A program made the position numbers and the translations under genes. This document shows positions 36,030 to 47,007 of a stretch of DNA of 64,000 nt, piece after piece. Origin of the DNA: Anastrepha obliqua. Lineage: Eukaryota; Arthropoda; Insecta; Diptera; Tephritidae. Under the pieces are notes generated by a model. The model was not told the DNA's origin. It made no database searches and saw only the letters and a list, made by a program, of their open reading frames with translations. How positions within the stretch are numbered: the stretch's first letter is position 1; each line of letters begins with the position of its first letter. The stretch spans positions 29,969,792 to 30,033,791 of the forward strand of contig NC_072892.1 in NCBI RefSeq assembly GCF_027943255.1, read 5' to 3'.

Positions 36030-37081
36030 TTTACCTATTCAAAAAGATGGGTCAAAGAACCTGTATGAAAAACGAAATTAAGTGCGCGGATGCATTCCGA
36101 ATGTTGACTGTGTCATAGAGAAGCTACTTTGGACCAAAGCAACGTTTATCGGTGGTACAAAATGTTCTCAGAAGGCCGAGAAGATGTGAATGACGAAAAG
36201 CGTGGTGAAGGCTCGTGCTCTTCAACAACAGACGAAAAAATTGATGAAGTGAAGAAAATGGTATTGGCCAATCGTCGAATCACCTTTAGAGATGTTGCTG
36301 AGGACCTAGACATATCGATTGGCTCGTGCCATTCGATTTTTTTTTTAATGATTTGGGCATGAGACGGGTCGCCGCAAAATTCGTACCAAAACTGCTCAAT
36401 TTCGACCAAAAGCTGCATCGCATGAACATTGCTGATGTTGAGATGTTGGACTTTGTCCGCGACGACCCAAATTTGCTCGAGAGGGACATAACTGGTTATG
36501 GTTATGACGTGGAAACCAAAGCTCAATCATCTGAATAGAAGCTGCCGCATGAACAAAGACCGAAAACAGCACGCCAAGTTTGATCGAATGTAAAAGTTTT
36601 GCTTACCGTTTTCTTCGATTGCAGGGGCGTTGTGCATCAAGAGTTCTTGCCACAGGGTAAAACGGTCAATAAGGAATATTACCTGCAAGCTATGCGAAAT
36701 TTGCGCGAAGCAATCCGCCAGACACGCCCGGATTTGTAGAAGAACAAAAATTGGCTCTTGCATCACGATAAAGCCCCTGCTCACACATCGTTGCTTGTGC
36801 ATGACTTTTTGGCCAAAAACAACACGCTAATGATGCCACAACTACCGTATTCTCGATATCTGGCCCCTGTGACTTTTTCTTGTTTCCGAAACTGAAGAGG
36901 CCCATGAAAGGACGACGCTTCGCTACGATTGACGAGCTAAAGATGGCAGCGAAGGAGGAGCTGAACAAGATAAAAAAAAAATGATTTTTTGAAGTGCTTC
37001 GAAGATTGGAATAAACGTTGGCACAAGTGCACAATATCTCATGGGGATTACTTTGAAGGGGACAATATACATAGATATTAA
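36030..37081 (+). pseudogene. Mariner transposase relic (DD34D)
   Basis: Readable in three frames with stops: DQSNVYRWYKMFSEGREDVN (HTH end), a DVAEDLDISIGS block, GMRRVAAKFVPKLL, ITGYGYDVETKAQSSE (first Asp block, altered), EFLPQGKTVNKEYYL, LLHHDKAPAHTSLLVHDFLA (second Asp), then after a frameshift near 36868 the CDFFLFPKLKRPMKGRRFAT block and NKRWHKCTISHGDYFEGDN tail. A 34-residue gap between second and third Asp is restored only across the frameshift. Dead gene. Confidence 0.85.
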
Positions 37082-37653
37082 TGAATAAATAAATAATTTT
37101 TGAAAAAACACAAAATTCGCGATACTTTTTGAACACACCTCGTATATTCGGCCAAGGACTGTCACTTCAGCAGCATTCCCCACATATGTCGACAGCGATG
37201 AAGATTACACAGCTTATTGAGTAATTGCGACTCTTAGTTTTGTACATACTTTCATGTAAAAAATTTTTAAATATATAACTTTTATACTTCATGAATAATC
37301 GCGGTACCCTTTTTCTGACACAGACTTTACACAAGTTTTCTTTGAAGGATAAATCAGCAACTAATGAAGTAGTGGAGTGCCCGGGGGTTTTGACCTCGGA
37401 TCTCTGAGGGACTGAATGAATTGCCATGTAACCATCAGGATTTTCTTTTGTATGCTCTAAATTGTAACTTCTACCAATATTATATTGTGCAATTAATTTT
37501 TTCATTGTTTAAACAAAAAAATATGAAAAATTAATATATTGGAGCATAATATAATATTTAGTTGGAAATAATTTTTTTTTAGTTCTACGTTAAATTTTAC
37601 TTAAATAGATAAAGAAAAACATCTTCCCAACGTTATATATTATTGGTTATATT

Positions 37654-40043
37654 ATGGCTGGAAGTGGGATAAAAGAAGTTCTTTCTACCATTTATGCAGA
37701 AAACACGATTGATCCCATAACGTCAGGACGTGCCTATGCTAGAGCAATACGTGCTCATACCTTATTGCAGCAGGCTTTATCACAATTAATTTTTGAAGAT
37801 CTTAAGGAAAATAATGCGGATTTTTTAAATGTATTGAATGACGAATAAATATCGATGATTTTTGAAATGTTCAATTACAATGAAATTACAGAAAATCAAG
37901 GATTTCAAATGCTGAGTAGAATTTTTGAAGATAAGTTAGTTGAGCTTGAAAATAAAGATAAAACATCAAAACTATGGATTACGTATTTTCGAATGGTAAC
38001 AATATTGAAAGGCTTCATTGCTGCCGACCTTATGGGGGATTGGAATTTACATCTACATAGTACTGAGCTGATGATTCCACTATTCGACGCATCAGGACAT
38101 TTTCCCTATGCGAAGGCTGCACAAATTTATCTGCAAGATATGAAGGAATTACAGTGTAAAATGGATCCAGCAGAGTTCGAAAAATATACAACAGGATATT
38201 TCACATCTAGGCGATCAGATATTTTTTTTCTGGTATTGCAAGTGATCAGACTTTAATGAAAGGAATAAGCGTCGAAGGGGGTCCTTTTGAACGAGGTGCC
38301 ACTGAAAGTGTAGTTTATAAATGGATCAGAGGAGTTATTTATAGAAAAGATATTATTGAAAGCATAGACAATTTTTGTGACATATCTTTCAATAAAAGTC
38401 ATCAACGCAGTGATTCTACAGATGCTAGAATTGAAAGGGATGGTATCGATGTAAAAAGATTGGTAGACTTTTTCAAAGAACACAGTCCTTTTCCTGATAC
38501 AGATGCAATTATGTCAATTGCCACTGGAATTACCGGTGATAAACGTATAAATTTTTACAATGCTTTTGAAGAAGGTTTAAAAGTTATGAAGAAAATCGAA
38601 GGGAAAAATGTACGCGAATTGAAGTTATTAAGGAAAGATAAAATAAATAATCTATTGGCTAAAAATAATAAAATAAAAATTCATGACAATGTTATTCCCG
38701 TTGATCCATTGTTGCTGTTCAACGTATTTGTGTGTTGAAAAAAACAGATTATGAACTAAAAACTTATATGAATTATGAACTGGCACCATATCCACTTGCT
38801 CTGTTTGAAGATGGCCAACTGCGAAAAACAAAAAAAATCAACTTTCTACGAATTATTCCCAGAAATTCAGATTAATTTGAAAAGCTTAGAAAATGTTCAT
38901 TATGTTATTGATGTTGTTATATCGTTGCAAATGGCAATTAAATGAAACATTCAAAATGATATGCGAACAAGATATTTGAGGAATAATTATAATAACGCAT
39001 ACGTGGTATTTGATGGATATAAGAAGCACGGTATTAAATCTGCTGAAAGGAATCGTCGCGCACTAAAAAATATAAGTACAGATATTGAATTTGATGAAAA
39101 TATGCCGTTAAAAATCGCTCAAGATAAATTTCTAACGAATAAAAAACATAAATCTCGCCTAATCGAAATGTTAAGTATAAAATTAGCTGATAACAATATT
39201 TTTACATGCCAAGCGGAAAGCGATGCAGATAAAATAAATGTTGATACAGCAATTAGTTTAGAATCTCAAAATATTGTTGTAATTTCTGAAGAAATTGACG
39301 TCTTGGTTGTGTTAACGTCAGTGGCGCCTACTGATCGTGAAATATATTTTTTAAAACCATCCCGAGGCAAAGTTAACCAACAAATATTTTCATTGAAAAG
39401 TTTAGAAAAATCTCTACCAGCATCTAAAGAACATGTTATATTTTTACATGCTTTCACGGGCTGTGATACTACTTCTGCGTTTTACAATAAAGAAAAAATT
39501 AAGTTTATCAAAAATTTTAAGAAGCGGAATGATCTACATGACTCAGCAGCAGTATTTAAAAATGTACATGAAGATGCAAATAATATATTTCAAGCTGGTA
39601 TTACATGTATTTTGGGACTGTATGGTGCTTCGGCAAAAATTACAGATTTGAATACATTCAGGTTCAATTCTTTCATCAAAGCAACTGCCAAAGACACAAG
39701 TGTTCTTTTATCTTCGTTACCTCCCACATCTGATGCAGCATTTGAACACTTTAAACGGGTTTACCTACAAATCCAGATGTGGTTAGGGAATGATTTAATC
39801 ATCGAAAATTGGGGATGGAACTATTCCAATAATACCTATCATCCAATATTTACGAATCAATTACCTGCTCCGGAAAATTTATTAAAAATGTTATTTTGCA
39901 ATTGCAAAAAAGGATGTGGAGCTGCATGCGGATGCCGAAAAAGTGGATTATACTGCAGTGTAGCATGCCTACAGTGCAACGACGACAGCTGTCTAAATGT
40001 AGCGCCTATGATTAACATCAGTGAAACTGAAGATGATATTTGA
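37654..40043 (+). pseudogene. Decayed TE-like gene: FEN/XPG-like nuclease pattern plus CXC zinc tail
   Basis: About 790 codons are readable with at least four lesions: in-frame TAA at 37846-37848, a frameshift in the T8 run 38222-38229, TGA at 38736-38738 and a frameshift near 38830. The N-terminal part (SGIKEVLSTIYAENTIDP; GDWNLHLHSTELMIPLFDAS) matches a protein type repeated in many invertebrate genomes, as I recall it. The last frame (38961-40043) has VVFDGY...K..ERNRR, CQAESDADK, VVISEEIDVLVVL and HAFTGCDTTSAF. Their order and spacing resemble the FEN1/XPG active site (N region; EAEA; D-x-D-x-L; G-x-D). It ends in CNCKKGCGAACGCRKSGLYC, a Tesmin/TSO1-like CXC cluster. Its mobility is inferred from repetitiveness and decay; no certain ends were found. 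Confidence 0.6.
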
Positions 40044-41321
40044 AAAAATGTAAATTTTTCAATAGACAAATTTTTTTGTTAATTCATTTTTTTCTTTTAA
40101 ATAGTCATAATTTTTTTGTTTTTAATAATTAATTCGATTTTACTTTTATGCTAATATATAATAACAGAAAACATTTTTTTATTTTTTTTTGTATGCTAAT
40201 TATTTAAATAAACGAATAGTTTACATAATATTTTTTTTTTAACATTTAATTATCCATAATCTATTTATTTTTTCATTTGCTTCCACTTCTGTTACAAAAA
40301 CAATAAATTCTACAACGTTATTTGCATTATAGCACATAAGTTATTGCAATCATAAATTTTTGCTATTTAAAAATCAAATGCACAACTTTTAAATAGGTAG
40401 AGATTATTATTTATGTTTTTCACAACACATTTTCGCAAAGATAATTTAATTTCATCTAGTCCCTGAGACATCCTAGGTTTTAACGTTTTTAACGCTCCAG
40501 ACACTCCACTAAAGCTAGAAGAATGAAACAGACACATTCGCTATGCCAGACATTCCGTTTTGCAATTGTTTGAGGAGTATTTTGTTTCAGGAGTGCCTGA
40601 AAGTACAAAACCGGAGAGGCAGCGCTTACCTGGAACGCTGTCCCTTTTATGCACCTGCCTATTGTAAATGTTCCCTTCTAATGTATTTAGTATGTGTGTT
40701 ATTGATTTTAATTTTTATTTTTCACTGCCCGAACTGGAAAATATTTAAGAGTGGTAGTCAGTATAAGCAGCTAAGCCAAACGGTAAACTTGTGAGTTCGT
40801 TCATATTTTTTCTGAAATTTTTTCGTGAAAATGTAGCCTTCTAGAGGAATGGGAAAATCTCTTAAGGCCTTCCGCTCCCACTTGGGCGAAGCGTAGTGCC
40901 ATTTTTTTTTGAAAGTTTTAATTGAACACTGTTCACCGAGGCTTTTCAACAATTGCTGCGTGTTTGCGAATTGAAATGCTCTTCTTATAATATTTCACTA
41001 TGAGATCTTTTAAATCCTTAGAGCTTTGTTTTTTCTTCTCTTAAAAGGCGCGAAAATTATGAAACGCTACGAATACAAAGTTTAAACAAAATGAAATTGT
41101 GTAGGCGGCTCTGGGACGCAGCCAACTTCGTTACATTTCGAAATTTCAGTGTAGTAACGGATACGATCCAATTATTTTTGGTTTTCAAGATTGGTAGTAA
41201 GGCTTACATTTGTATAATAAATATTTTATTTAAATGAAATAATTATCGTTGATGAAACTTTGACCTTTTATTCGGTTTTTGTGCCAATTTCCAAGCTTTA
41301 TTAGTTGCTACATTACATGTA
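40044..41321. other. AT-rich flank, no gene
   Basis: Long A/T runs occur to about 40440. At 40457-40514 there is a stretch similar, in inverted orientation, to 37378-37416 on the other side of the decayed nuclease gene. The frames at 40543-40794 and 40758-40952 show no motif I know. Confidence 0.45.
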
Positions 41322-42720
41322 CAGTTCGCAACAGAAGTAAGTATACACCGGACACGTTTTCAATTATCCCCCAATCGATTCCTTCAAACAACCTAAGTTA
41401 TAACAAAATTGTGTTTTATTTACATGAATGAAATACAAAAGTCATATTTAATCCAAATAATGACAAAATTTTAAAAAGGAACAAAATTATAGCTTTTTAT
41501 ATTAAACTTTATAAAAATTCATGTCTCAAAAGTAAGTATACAGTTCATCATATTATTAATTTGTGAAATCAAAAACATAATTAAAATCAAATCCTAGTAT
41601 TTGGTAGGTCAACCATTAGACTTTACAATCGCTTTAAGTCGGGAAGGCATTGATTTCACCAAGTTTTCAGTTACAGCTGGTGGTATTTTATTCCATTCCT
41701 CTTGAAGGACGTTTTTCAGTTGATCCTTATTTCTAATCGGATGTTTACGTTTTTGCCGTTTTAAATGTTCCCATAAATGTTCGATTGGGTTGGTATCCGG
41801 GGACTGTGGCGGTGTTTTCAGCTGTTTTCGCAAGTTGTATAACAGCTCCTCTCGTACAATTTTGGATGTGTGCTTGGGGTCATTATCCTGCTGGAAAATA
41901 AGCGTTCCTCCAAGGCCCAATTTCGTAGCGCTTTCTTTTAAAATATTTTTCAAAATATTTAAATAACCATATCGGTCCATAATATACCAAGTTTCCAATC
42001 TTGTTTGTAGCCATACATCCCCAAACCCCCTACATGCTTCACAGTGCCGGTCATATTGTTTGAATCCAATTCCTCGTTAACTTTTCTCCAAACTTTTTCA
42101 CGGCCATCAGATCCACAGATACTGAACTTTCACTCATCAGAAAATATGACTTGGTTCCAAAACGTTTGGTCAAATTTTTCATGATCTTTGGCGTATGAAA
42201 TCCGTTTACTCTGATTGACACTACTCACGAAGGGTCTTTTCTTAACATTACTCCCATTGGGTGCTAAATTGTTTTCCAGTCTCATTTTCAACTTCAGATT
42301 TTAATTTGGGGGCACTTATTTTGGGGTTTGCCCTGATTTTCCGTACGACTAAGCTTTGTTCTCTGGGACTTAAGAGCGGCGGACGCCCACAACGCTCTTT
42401 ATTAGTGGTGCTTCCCGCACTTTTATATTTATTCACAATCTTTTGAACTGTAGCAAAACTCCTATCTATCAAATGACCGATTTCTCGCAATGATTTATGT
42501 TCCTTGTATATTTTATAATCAGTTTTTTTTTCTTTTCCTCTTGGTGCCATTACTAAAAATGTCGCAAAAATTAATACAAAACATATTTCCATAAATTTGT
42601 ATACTCACTTTAATTATTTCCTTTTAATAGTTTTAACTTTTTTAATCAATGCGTAAAAATAAATGTTTTACTAACTGAACAATCGTTTGCTGTATATTAA
42701 CTTTTGTGACATAAATCTGG
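41322..42720 (-). mobile_element. Tc1-like pseudo-element with IR/DR-type ends
   Basis: The left end CAGTTCGCAACAGAAGTAAG follows TA at 41320-41321. A GTAAGTATACA-type site occurs at the left outer (about 41335) and left inner (about 41530) positions, with diverged reverse copies at about 42600 and 42700, which suggests an IR/DR layout. Minus-strand transposase: MAPRGKEKKTDYKIYKEHKS at 42550 (HTH), GRPPLLSPREQSLVV (AT-hook-like GRPP), then DD34E blocks LIFQQDNDPKHTS and PPQSPDTNPIEHLW at 41998-41609, with 34 residues between. Lesions: a frameshift after 42248 and a stop inside the first Asp block (SDE*KFS, about 42133). The right boundary is approximate. Confidence 0.78.
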
Positions 42721-42752
42721 CTGGCATCAAAGACAAAGCAAAGCGTGGATAC

Positions 42753-45154
42753 TAGAGCTGTGCGAAACATCGATGTAGTATCGATACATCGATGTTTCTC
42801 CTTTCGTAAAAAACATCGATGTTTTTTCTCCGATGTTCGATGTTTTTGCCAGTTTTTCCATCACTGAGAAAAAAACGCAGTAAAAGCTAGAGCGTTATTT
42901 TTGGAGTTATTGGTGTTGGCAGGCAGTGGTTATAATGGATAAATATCTTAGAGCTTCAAATGGGCAAGGTATGTACATATATATATTAACTGATGCCTTC
43001 TTTACAAGTTAACCTCTGTGTTTTGTCTCATTTGTATGTAGGTTGTAGTGCGGCAACCATTGAAGAAAAAGAGGAAGAGGAAGAGGAAGAGCCGCAAGCC
43101 AAAAAGGCGCGATATGGTCAGTCCAATGTGTGGAATTTTTTTAATAAGTCCTCGGATGGCAAGACTGCCAAATGTTTAAAATGTGGTAAAATTTATCAAA
43201 CCAGCGGAAACACCACCAACATGGCGGGACATTTAAAGCGGGTACACCCAACGTTAACGGTGAGTGAGTTGCCAAAGGCTTCAGGACATATGGCGGCTTA
43301 TTTGGATAAAAAATATGAAGCCTCATCGAAACGGAAGAGAGATTTGGACAGCGCATTGTTAAATTTCATTTGCTCCGATTTACGTCCATTTTACATTGTA
43401 GAAAACGAGGGATTTAAGCAATTTGTAAATGCTTTGGATCCCCGATACGAATTGCCTTCACGATCAACAATGCTTTCAACATGTTATAATAATTTATTCA
43501 TGAACATGAGAATGAAACTGAAAAGCATTTTGCAAGAAGTGGAATATTGCGCTGTGACAACCGACTGTTGGACATCTCGAGCCAACGAGGCTTATTTGAC
43601 CGTAACTTGCCATTTTATAGATCCAGAATTTAAACTTCGCACAGCAGTACTTTCGACTAGTAAGTTACAGAATGAGAAAAATCATTCTGCAGAAAACATT
43701 GCGAACTCTCTATGTGCAGTGCTAATTGAATGGGAAGTTATGGACAAAGTTGCAGCCATTGTTACCGATAGCGCAAGAACAATGATAAAAGCATGTGAGA
43801 TATTGCAAAAAAGACATGTGCCATGCTTTGCGCATGTTATTAATTTAATAGTTCAACAATGCCTGAATCAAGAGAAAATAAAAGTTATTATGGGGAAATG
43901 CAAAAGTATTGTGGGATTTTTTAAGAAAAGCACAGTAGCTTACGCCAAGTTTAAAGAAGCTCAAAATACAGAGAAGCCATACAGTTTAAAGCAAGAATGT
44001 CCTACAAGATGGAATAGCGCATTTCATATGATTGAAAGAATTCTTAAAACAAATGATGCTATAAGCAGTGTTCTTCTTTCAACCCCAAAGGGACTTGCCC
44101 CGTTTTCGGCTGACGAAATTTTAATTTTAAAAGACATAAAAATTTTATTGCAACCTTTTGAATGTGCAACATTGCAAACTTCTTCGCGAACGTTGGTCAC
44201 GGTATCATTAATAATTTCTATAACTTGCGGACTTCTGCATAATTTGCAATTGTTAAAAAATGACCTAAAAACAGTTGAAGGTCGCGAAAGCTGCAATTGC
44301 TTATTGGAGGGCATATCGTCCAGACTACTTCAATATGAAATTCGCAATGTTCCTCGAGTGGCAACTTTGCTAGATCCTCGGTTTAAAAAAGAAGCGTTTC
44401 ACTCACCATTTAACATCACTGAGGCTCAAAAACTCTTGGAAAACGAGCTTTCTTTTTTCAACGCACAGAAGTCTCGCCCTTGCGACGAACCACGCCTGCC
44501 AACATCAACCTCCACATCGCAGACTTCCCTTTTTCAATTTTTGGAAAAAAACAAAAGTTTGAAACATAAAACTAATACAGTGGATTCCATATTGTCAATT
44601 CGTCAATATTTTAATCTAGACAATTTGGAATCAAACTCCAACCCTTTAAATTATTGGAAGGTTGTATTTTACTTGTCAATTCCAGCGTTTAAATATGTGT
44701 ATTAATTAAATTTTATTATTACAGATCTCATCAGATAAATCATTTCAGCATTGCTGCAAAAAATATTTCTGCGTTCCAGCAACTTCGACAGAAAGCGAAC
44801 GTATGTTCAGTAAGGCTGGAATCGTTGTAAGCGAAAAAAGAAGTTCGCTTCAGTTTAAACATGTTGACATGCTACTTTTTATCAATCGGAACAAGTGGAT
44901 CTCTGAACAGCAATGATTGTTTTATAGTTTTAAGTTTGAAAAAGATTGAATTATGCTTTATAGTATTAAGTTTGAAAGATTTAATTTCTGTTTTATAGTT
45001 TTAAGTTTGGAAAAAGGATGTTATCCTTAATAAAGATATATATATTATATAGAGAATCAAAAAATGTACTATATTACTTCGATGTAGTATCGATACATCG
45101 ATGTTTTTCAGAAAAACATCGATGTGGTCAAACATCGATGTTTCAACAGCTCTA
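42753..45154 (+). mobile_element. Complete hAT transposon with exact 8-bp target duplication
   Basis: The left end TAGAGCTGTGCGAAACATCG and right end (reverse complement) TAGAGCTGTTGAAACATCG form the inverted ends. The host octamer GTGGATAC is present on both sides (42745-42752 and 45155-45162) without mismatch. Each end has three ACATCGATGT palindromes (left about 42767, 42786, 42816; right about 45095, 45116, 45132) and one TATCGATA (42779-42786 and 45088-45095). The 2402-bp element carries an uninterrupted spliced transposase gene. All parts needed for an autonomous hAT copy appear present. It lies 33 bp from the Tc1 pseudo-element 41322-42720. Confidence 0.93.
42935..44916 (+). CDS. hAT transposase with BED zinc finger, apparently intact
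   Basis: Exons 42935-42968, 43042-44660 and 44725-44916 join to 1845 nt and 614 aa. The introns (73 and 64 bp) have GT-AG borders, and the frame is kept at both joins. MDKYLRASNG opens the protein, followed by a poly-Glu stretch (22-28). A BED finger has C56-x2-C59-x15-H75-x4-H80. The RNase H-like core has TTDCWTSR (D186), IVTDSARTM (D254) and CPTRWNSAF; the C-terminal hATC domain has PATSTESERMFSKAG (E576). These positions parallel D180, D248 and E572 of Hermes. It would excise and insert DNA with 8-bp duplications, as its own flanks show. No stop or frameshift was found. Exon 1 begins with a short codon run, so the start is the least certain part. Confidence 0.9.
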
Positions 45155-45345
45155 GTGGATACCTAAAATTTACAGCTAAATTAAGGCACATATGAAAGAT
45201 TATCCCAGTACACAATTATCCTGTGTAAAATATTTTGATTACATATTAAGGAAAGCGTTAGCGTCAAACAATTCCATAAATCAGGCTCTTGTGTACTTAT
45301 TTATGTTACTAACTGTATACATCAACGTTCTCTGCAAGAAACTTC

Positions 45346-45940
45346 CAAAGTAGGGGAAAGTGAGAGAGCAAAATGATATTTCATTTTGAGGGGAAGCTGC
45401 AAGTTTTTAGTGGATACATTTTTACCTGTAAGAATTTGCAAGTGAGCAAAACAGCTGATCGCAAAGTAAAAATAAACACGAATTAAAATTTGGGAATTGC
45501 AATTGTTAATGGAATGTTCTTCATCTGACAGCGATGATGATGAACTGGAACAAATTATTGGGGACAAAATGAAATCACGTGATTCCGAAGGTCGTTATTT
45601 TGAATTTGAATATATTTTTTTTTTATTTAATACGAGGTAGCTTAAGAATTAAACAGTTTTAATTTTTGTGATTTTTCCTATCAACAATTTACGCAACTGT
45701 TCGTTAAACTTGCAAATTGTTACTGGTTTGGCGCTGATGCACTGTTTTTGATATTTTTCTCTCTGAGAGCGAGTTCTCAGAAATTAAGTTACTGGAGTTA
45801 CCTATTGCGCATGTTTACTCTGCGATGAGCTCGTTTTTTCTCACTTGCAAATTCTTACAAGTAAAAATTTATCCGCTAAAAACTTGCAGCTTCGCCTCAA
45901 AATAAAATGTCATTTTGCTAGCTCACTTTCCCCTACTTTG
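45346..45940. mobile_element. Nonautonomous element with 101-bp inverted ends
   Basis: The left arm 45346-45446 and right arm 45840-45940 are reverse complements with about 90% identity (CAAAGTAGGGGAAAGTGAG at the outside, GTAAGAATTTGCAAGTGAG at the inside). The total is 595 bp. Just inside the left arm at 45510 a + strand frame reads MECSSSDSDDDELEQIIGDK and then degenerates; such acidic starts occur in PIF/Harbinger-type proteins, which is only a hint. No clear target duplication was seen. Confidence 0.8.
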
Positions 45941-46276
45941 CAAGGTTTTCGGATACATGAACACCAAAACGTGGTAATTTGTAGCAACTGTTACAAACTA
46001 TTGGCTTCATGAAAATACCTAATGCTTGCAGAAGCTCATGAGAGATCAGACACAAATATTGCAGCTAGCGAGGAGCTCTCCCACTAGCATTGAATTCAAT
46101 CAGGCTATGTAGTGGATGTTCACGCATTGTATGTATGTATGTGTGTATACATAAAGTTGCTTTAATTTACAATTTAAATTTATTTAATTTAAACATTTAT
46201 GTTATATATGCACATACGTATTCATATAGATTAAACACCTTAGCTATTACGATATTTTCACAGTGTTTTTAGTTAA

Positions 46277-47007
46277 GGGTATCCAGTGATCTAGAGCATG
46301 AAAATTTCACCTATTTTCACGAATTTTTTTTTGCCATTAAAAATTTAAAAAACGATGTTTCAACTTTTCGGGCTTATTAGTACGTTTATTGAGCATACAA
46401 AAATTTTTTTTTTTACTTTTGAAACAATATTTATTATTATAAAAATGCCGCTGCAGATGACCCTCTCGAAAAATCGAGCCCGGACAGCGTAGATGATTTG
46501 GAGACTTCTACTCATCTGAAATACGAAATTCAAGAAGATTCTTAATCAGAAAAGGTGCAGTTATGGTCGGAACTAGAACAAATCGAAAAAATGAAAAATT
46601 GTCAAAATGGCGCAATTTTGAAAAAAAAGTTCGTAAAATCGGGGTTTTTCACTAGTTTTTTACAATAGTTTAAAAAATAGGAAATTATTTAAATAAAATT
46701 ATGATTCTAGTTCCGACAATAGCGATACATGTTGTGAACAACATATCCAAATTTCAAGTGATTCGGTTGAATAGTTTTTTTGTTTTCATCCCCGCCGTCC
46801 CGAAAAAAGTCGTTTCGAGATAAATGTTTAAAGTTTGAGGTACAGGAGCACGCGGACCGCTCTCTACCTAGTTAATGTGCTGTAGAAGCTATAATATTGA
46901 TAATTTCGGCATGAAAAGTTAACTGTATATTCTTAAGACACTATACTTTCGAAATATCGAAAATACAAAAAATCGATTTTTCGAAATTTCTAGACGACCA
47001 GGTGCCC
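46277..47007. mobile_element. 731-bp element with TTAA on both sides
   Basis: TTAA at 46273-46276 and 47008-47011 brackets inverted ends GGGTATCCAGTGATCTAGA and (reverse) GGGCACCTGGTCGTCTAGA. TTAA duplication is the mark of piggyBac-like elements, though those usually begin with CCC. The interior at about 46455-46545 reads ADDPLEKSSPDSVDDLETST before a stop, which looks like coding sequence captured from, or left by, a larger element. Confidence 0.6.

Larger units (their letters stand above)
32958..37142 (+). mobile_element. Second shell: DD34D mariner
   Basis: The ends CGAGGTGTGTTCAAAAAGTA (left) and its exact reverse complement at the right match over ~30 bp, with TA at 32956-32957 and 37143-37144. 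Removing the Tc1 element inside it (33009-35889) leaves ~1.3 kb, the normal mariner size. The transposase relic lies at 36030-37081, and the Tc1 insertion falls between the left inverted end and the coding region. Its own target lies in the Tc1 remnant 32717-37327. Confidence 0.87.
32717..37327 (+). mobile_element. Outer shell of the nest: short Tc1-type remnant
   Basis: The left end CAGTCTGTGTCAGAAGGAAA (32717) and the reverse complement of the right end AAGTCTGTGTCAGAAAAAGG (37327) match, with TA at 32715-32716 and 37328-37329. Subtracting the insertion at 32958-37142 leaves about 424 bp. A scrap of Tc1 transposase is readable at 32840-32940: GNGVTVMDWLSQSPEGNPTKN, matching the usual MDWPSQSPDLNPIEN around the last catalytic Glu, here degraded (PEGNPTKN). 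Everything between its ends belongs to younger insertions. Confidence 0.75.

Noticed and set aside
37167..37505. Minus-strand exon reading MKKLIAQYNIGRSYNLEHTK
   Set aside because: Looked coding and ends at the border of the Tc1 remnant, but no continuation was found across 32.7 kb and part of it overlaps the inverted similarity next to the nuclease pseudogene. Left unassigned.
40758..40952. 64-aa basic minus frame as a gene
   Set aside because: No recognisable motif, no neighbours, ends in AT-rich DNA.
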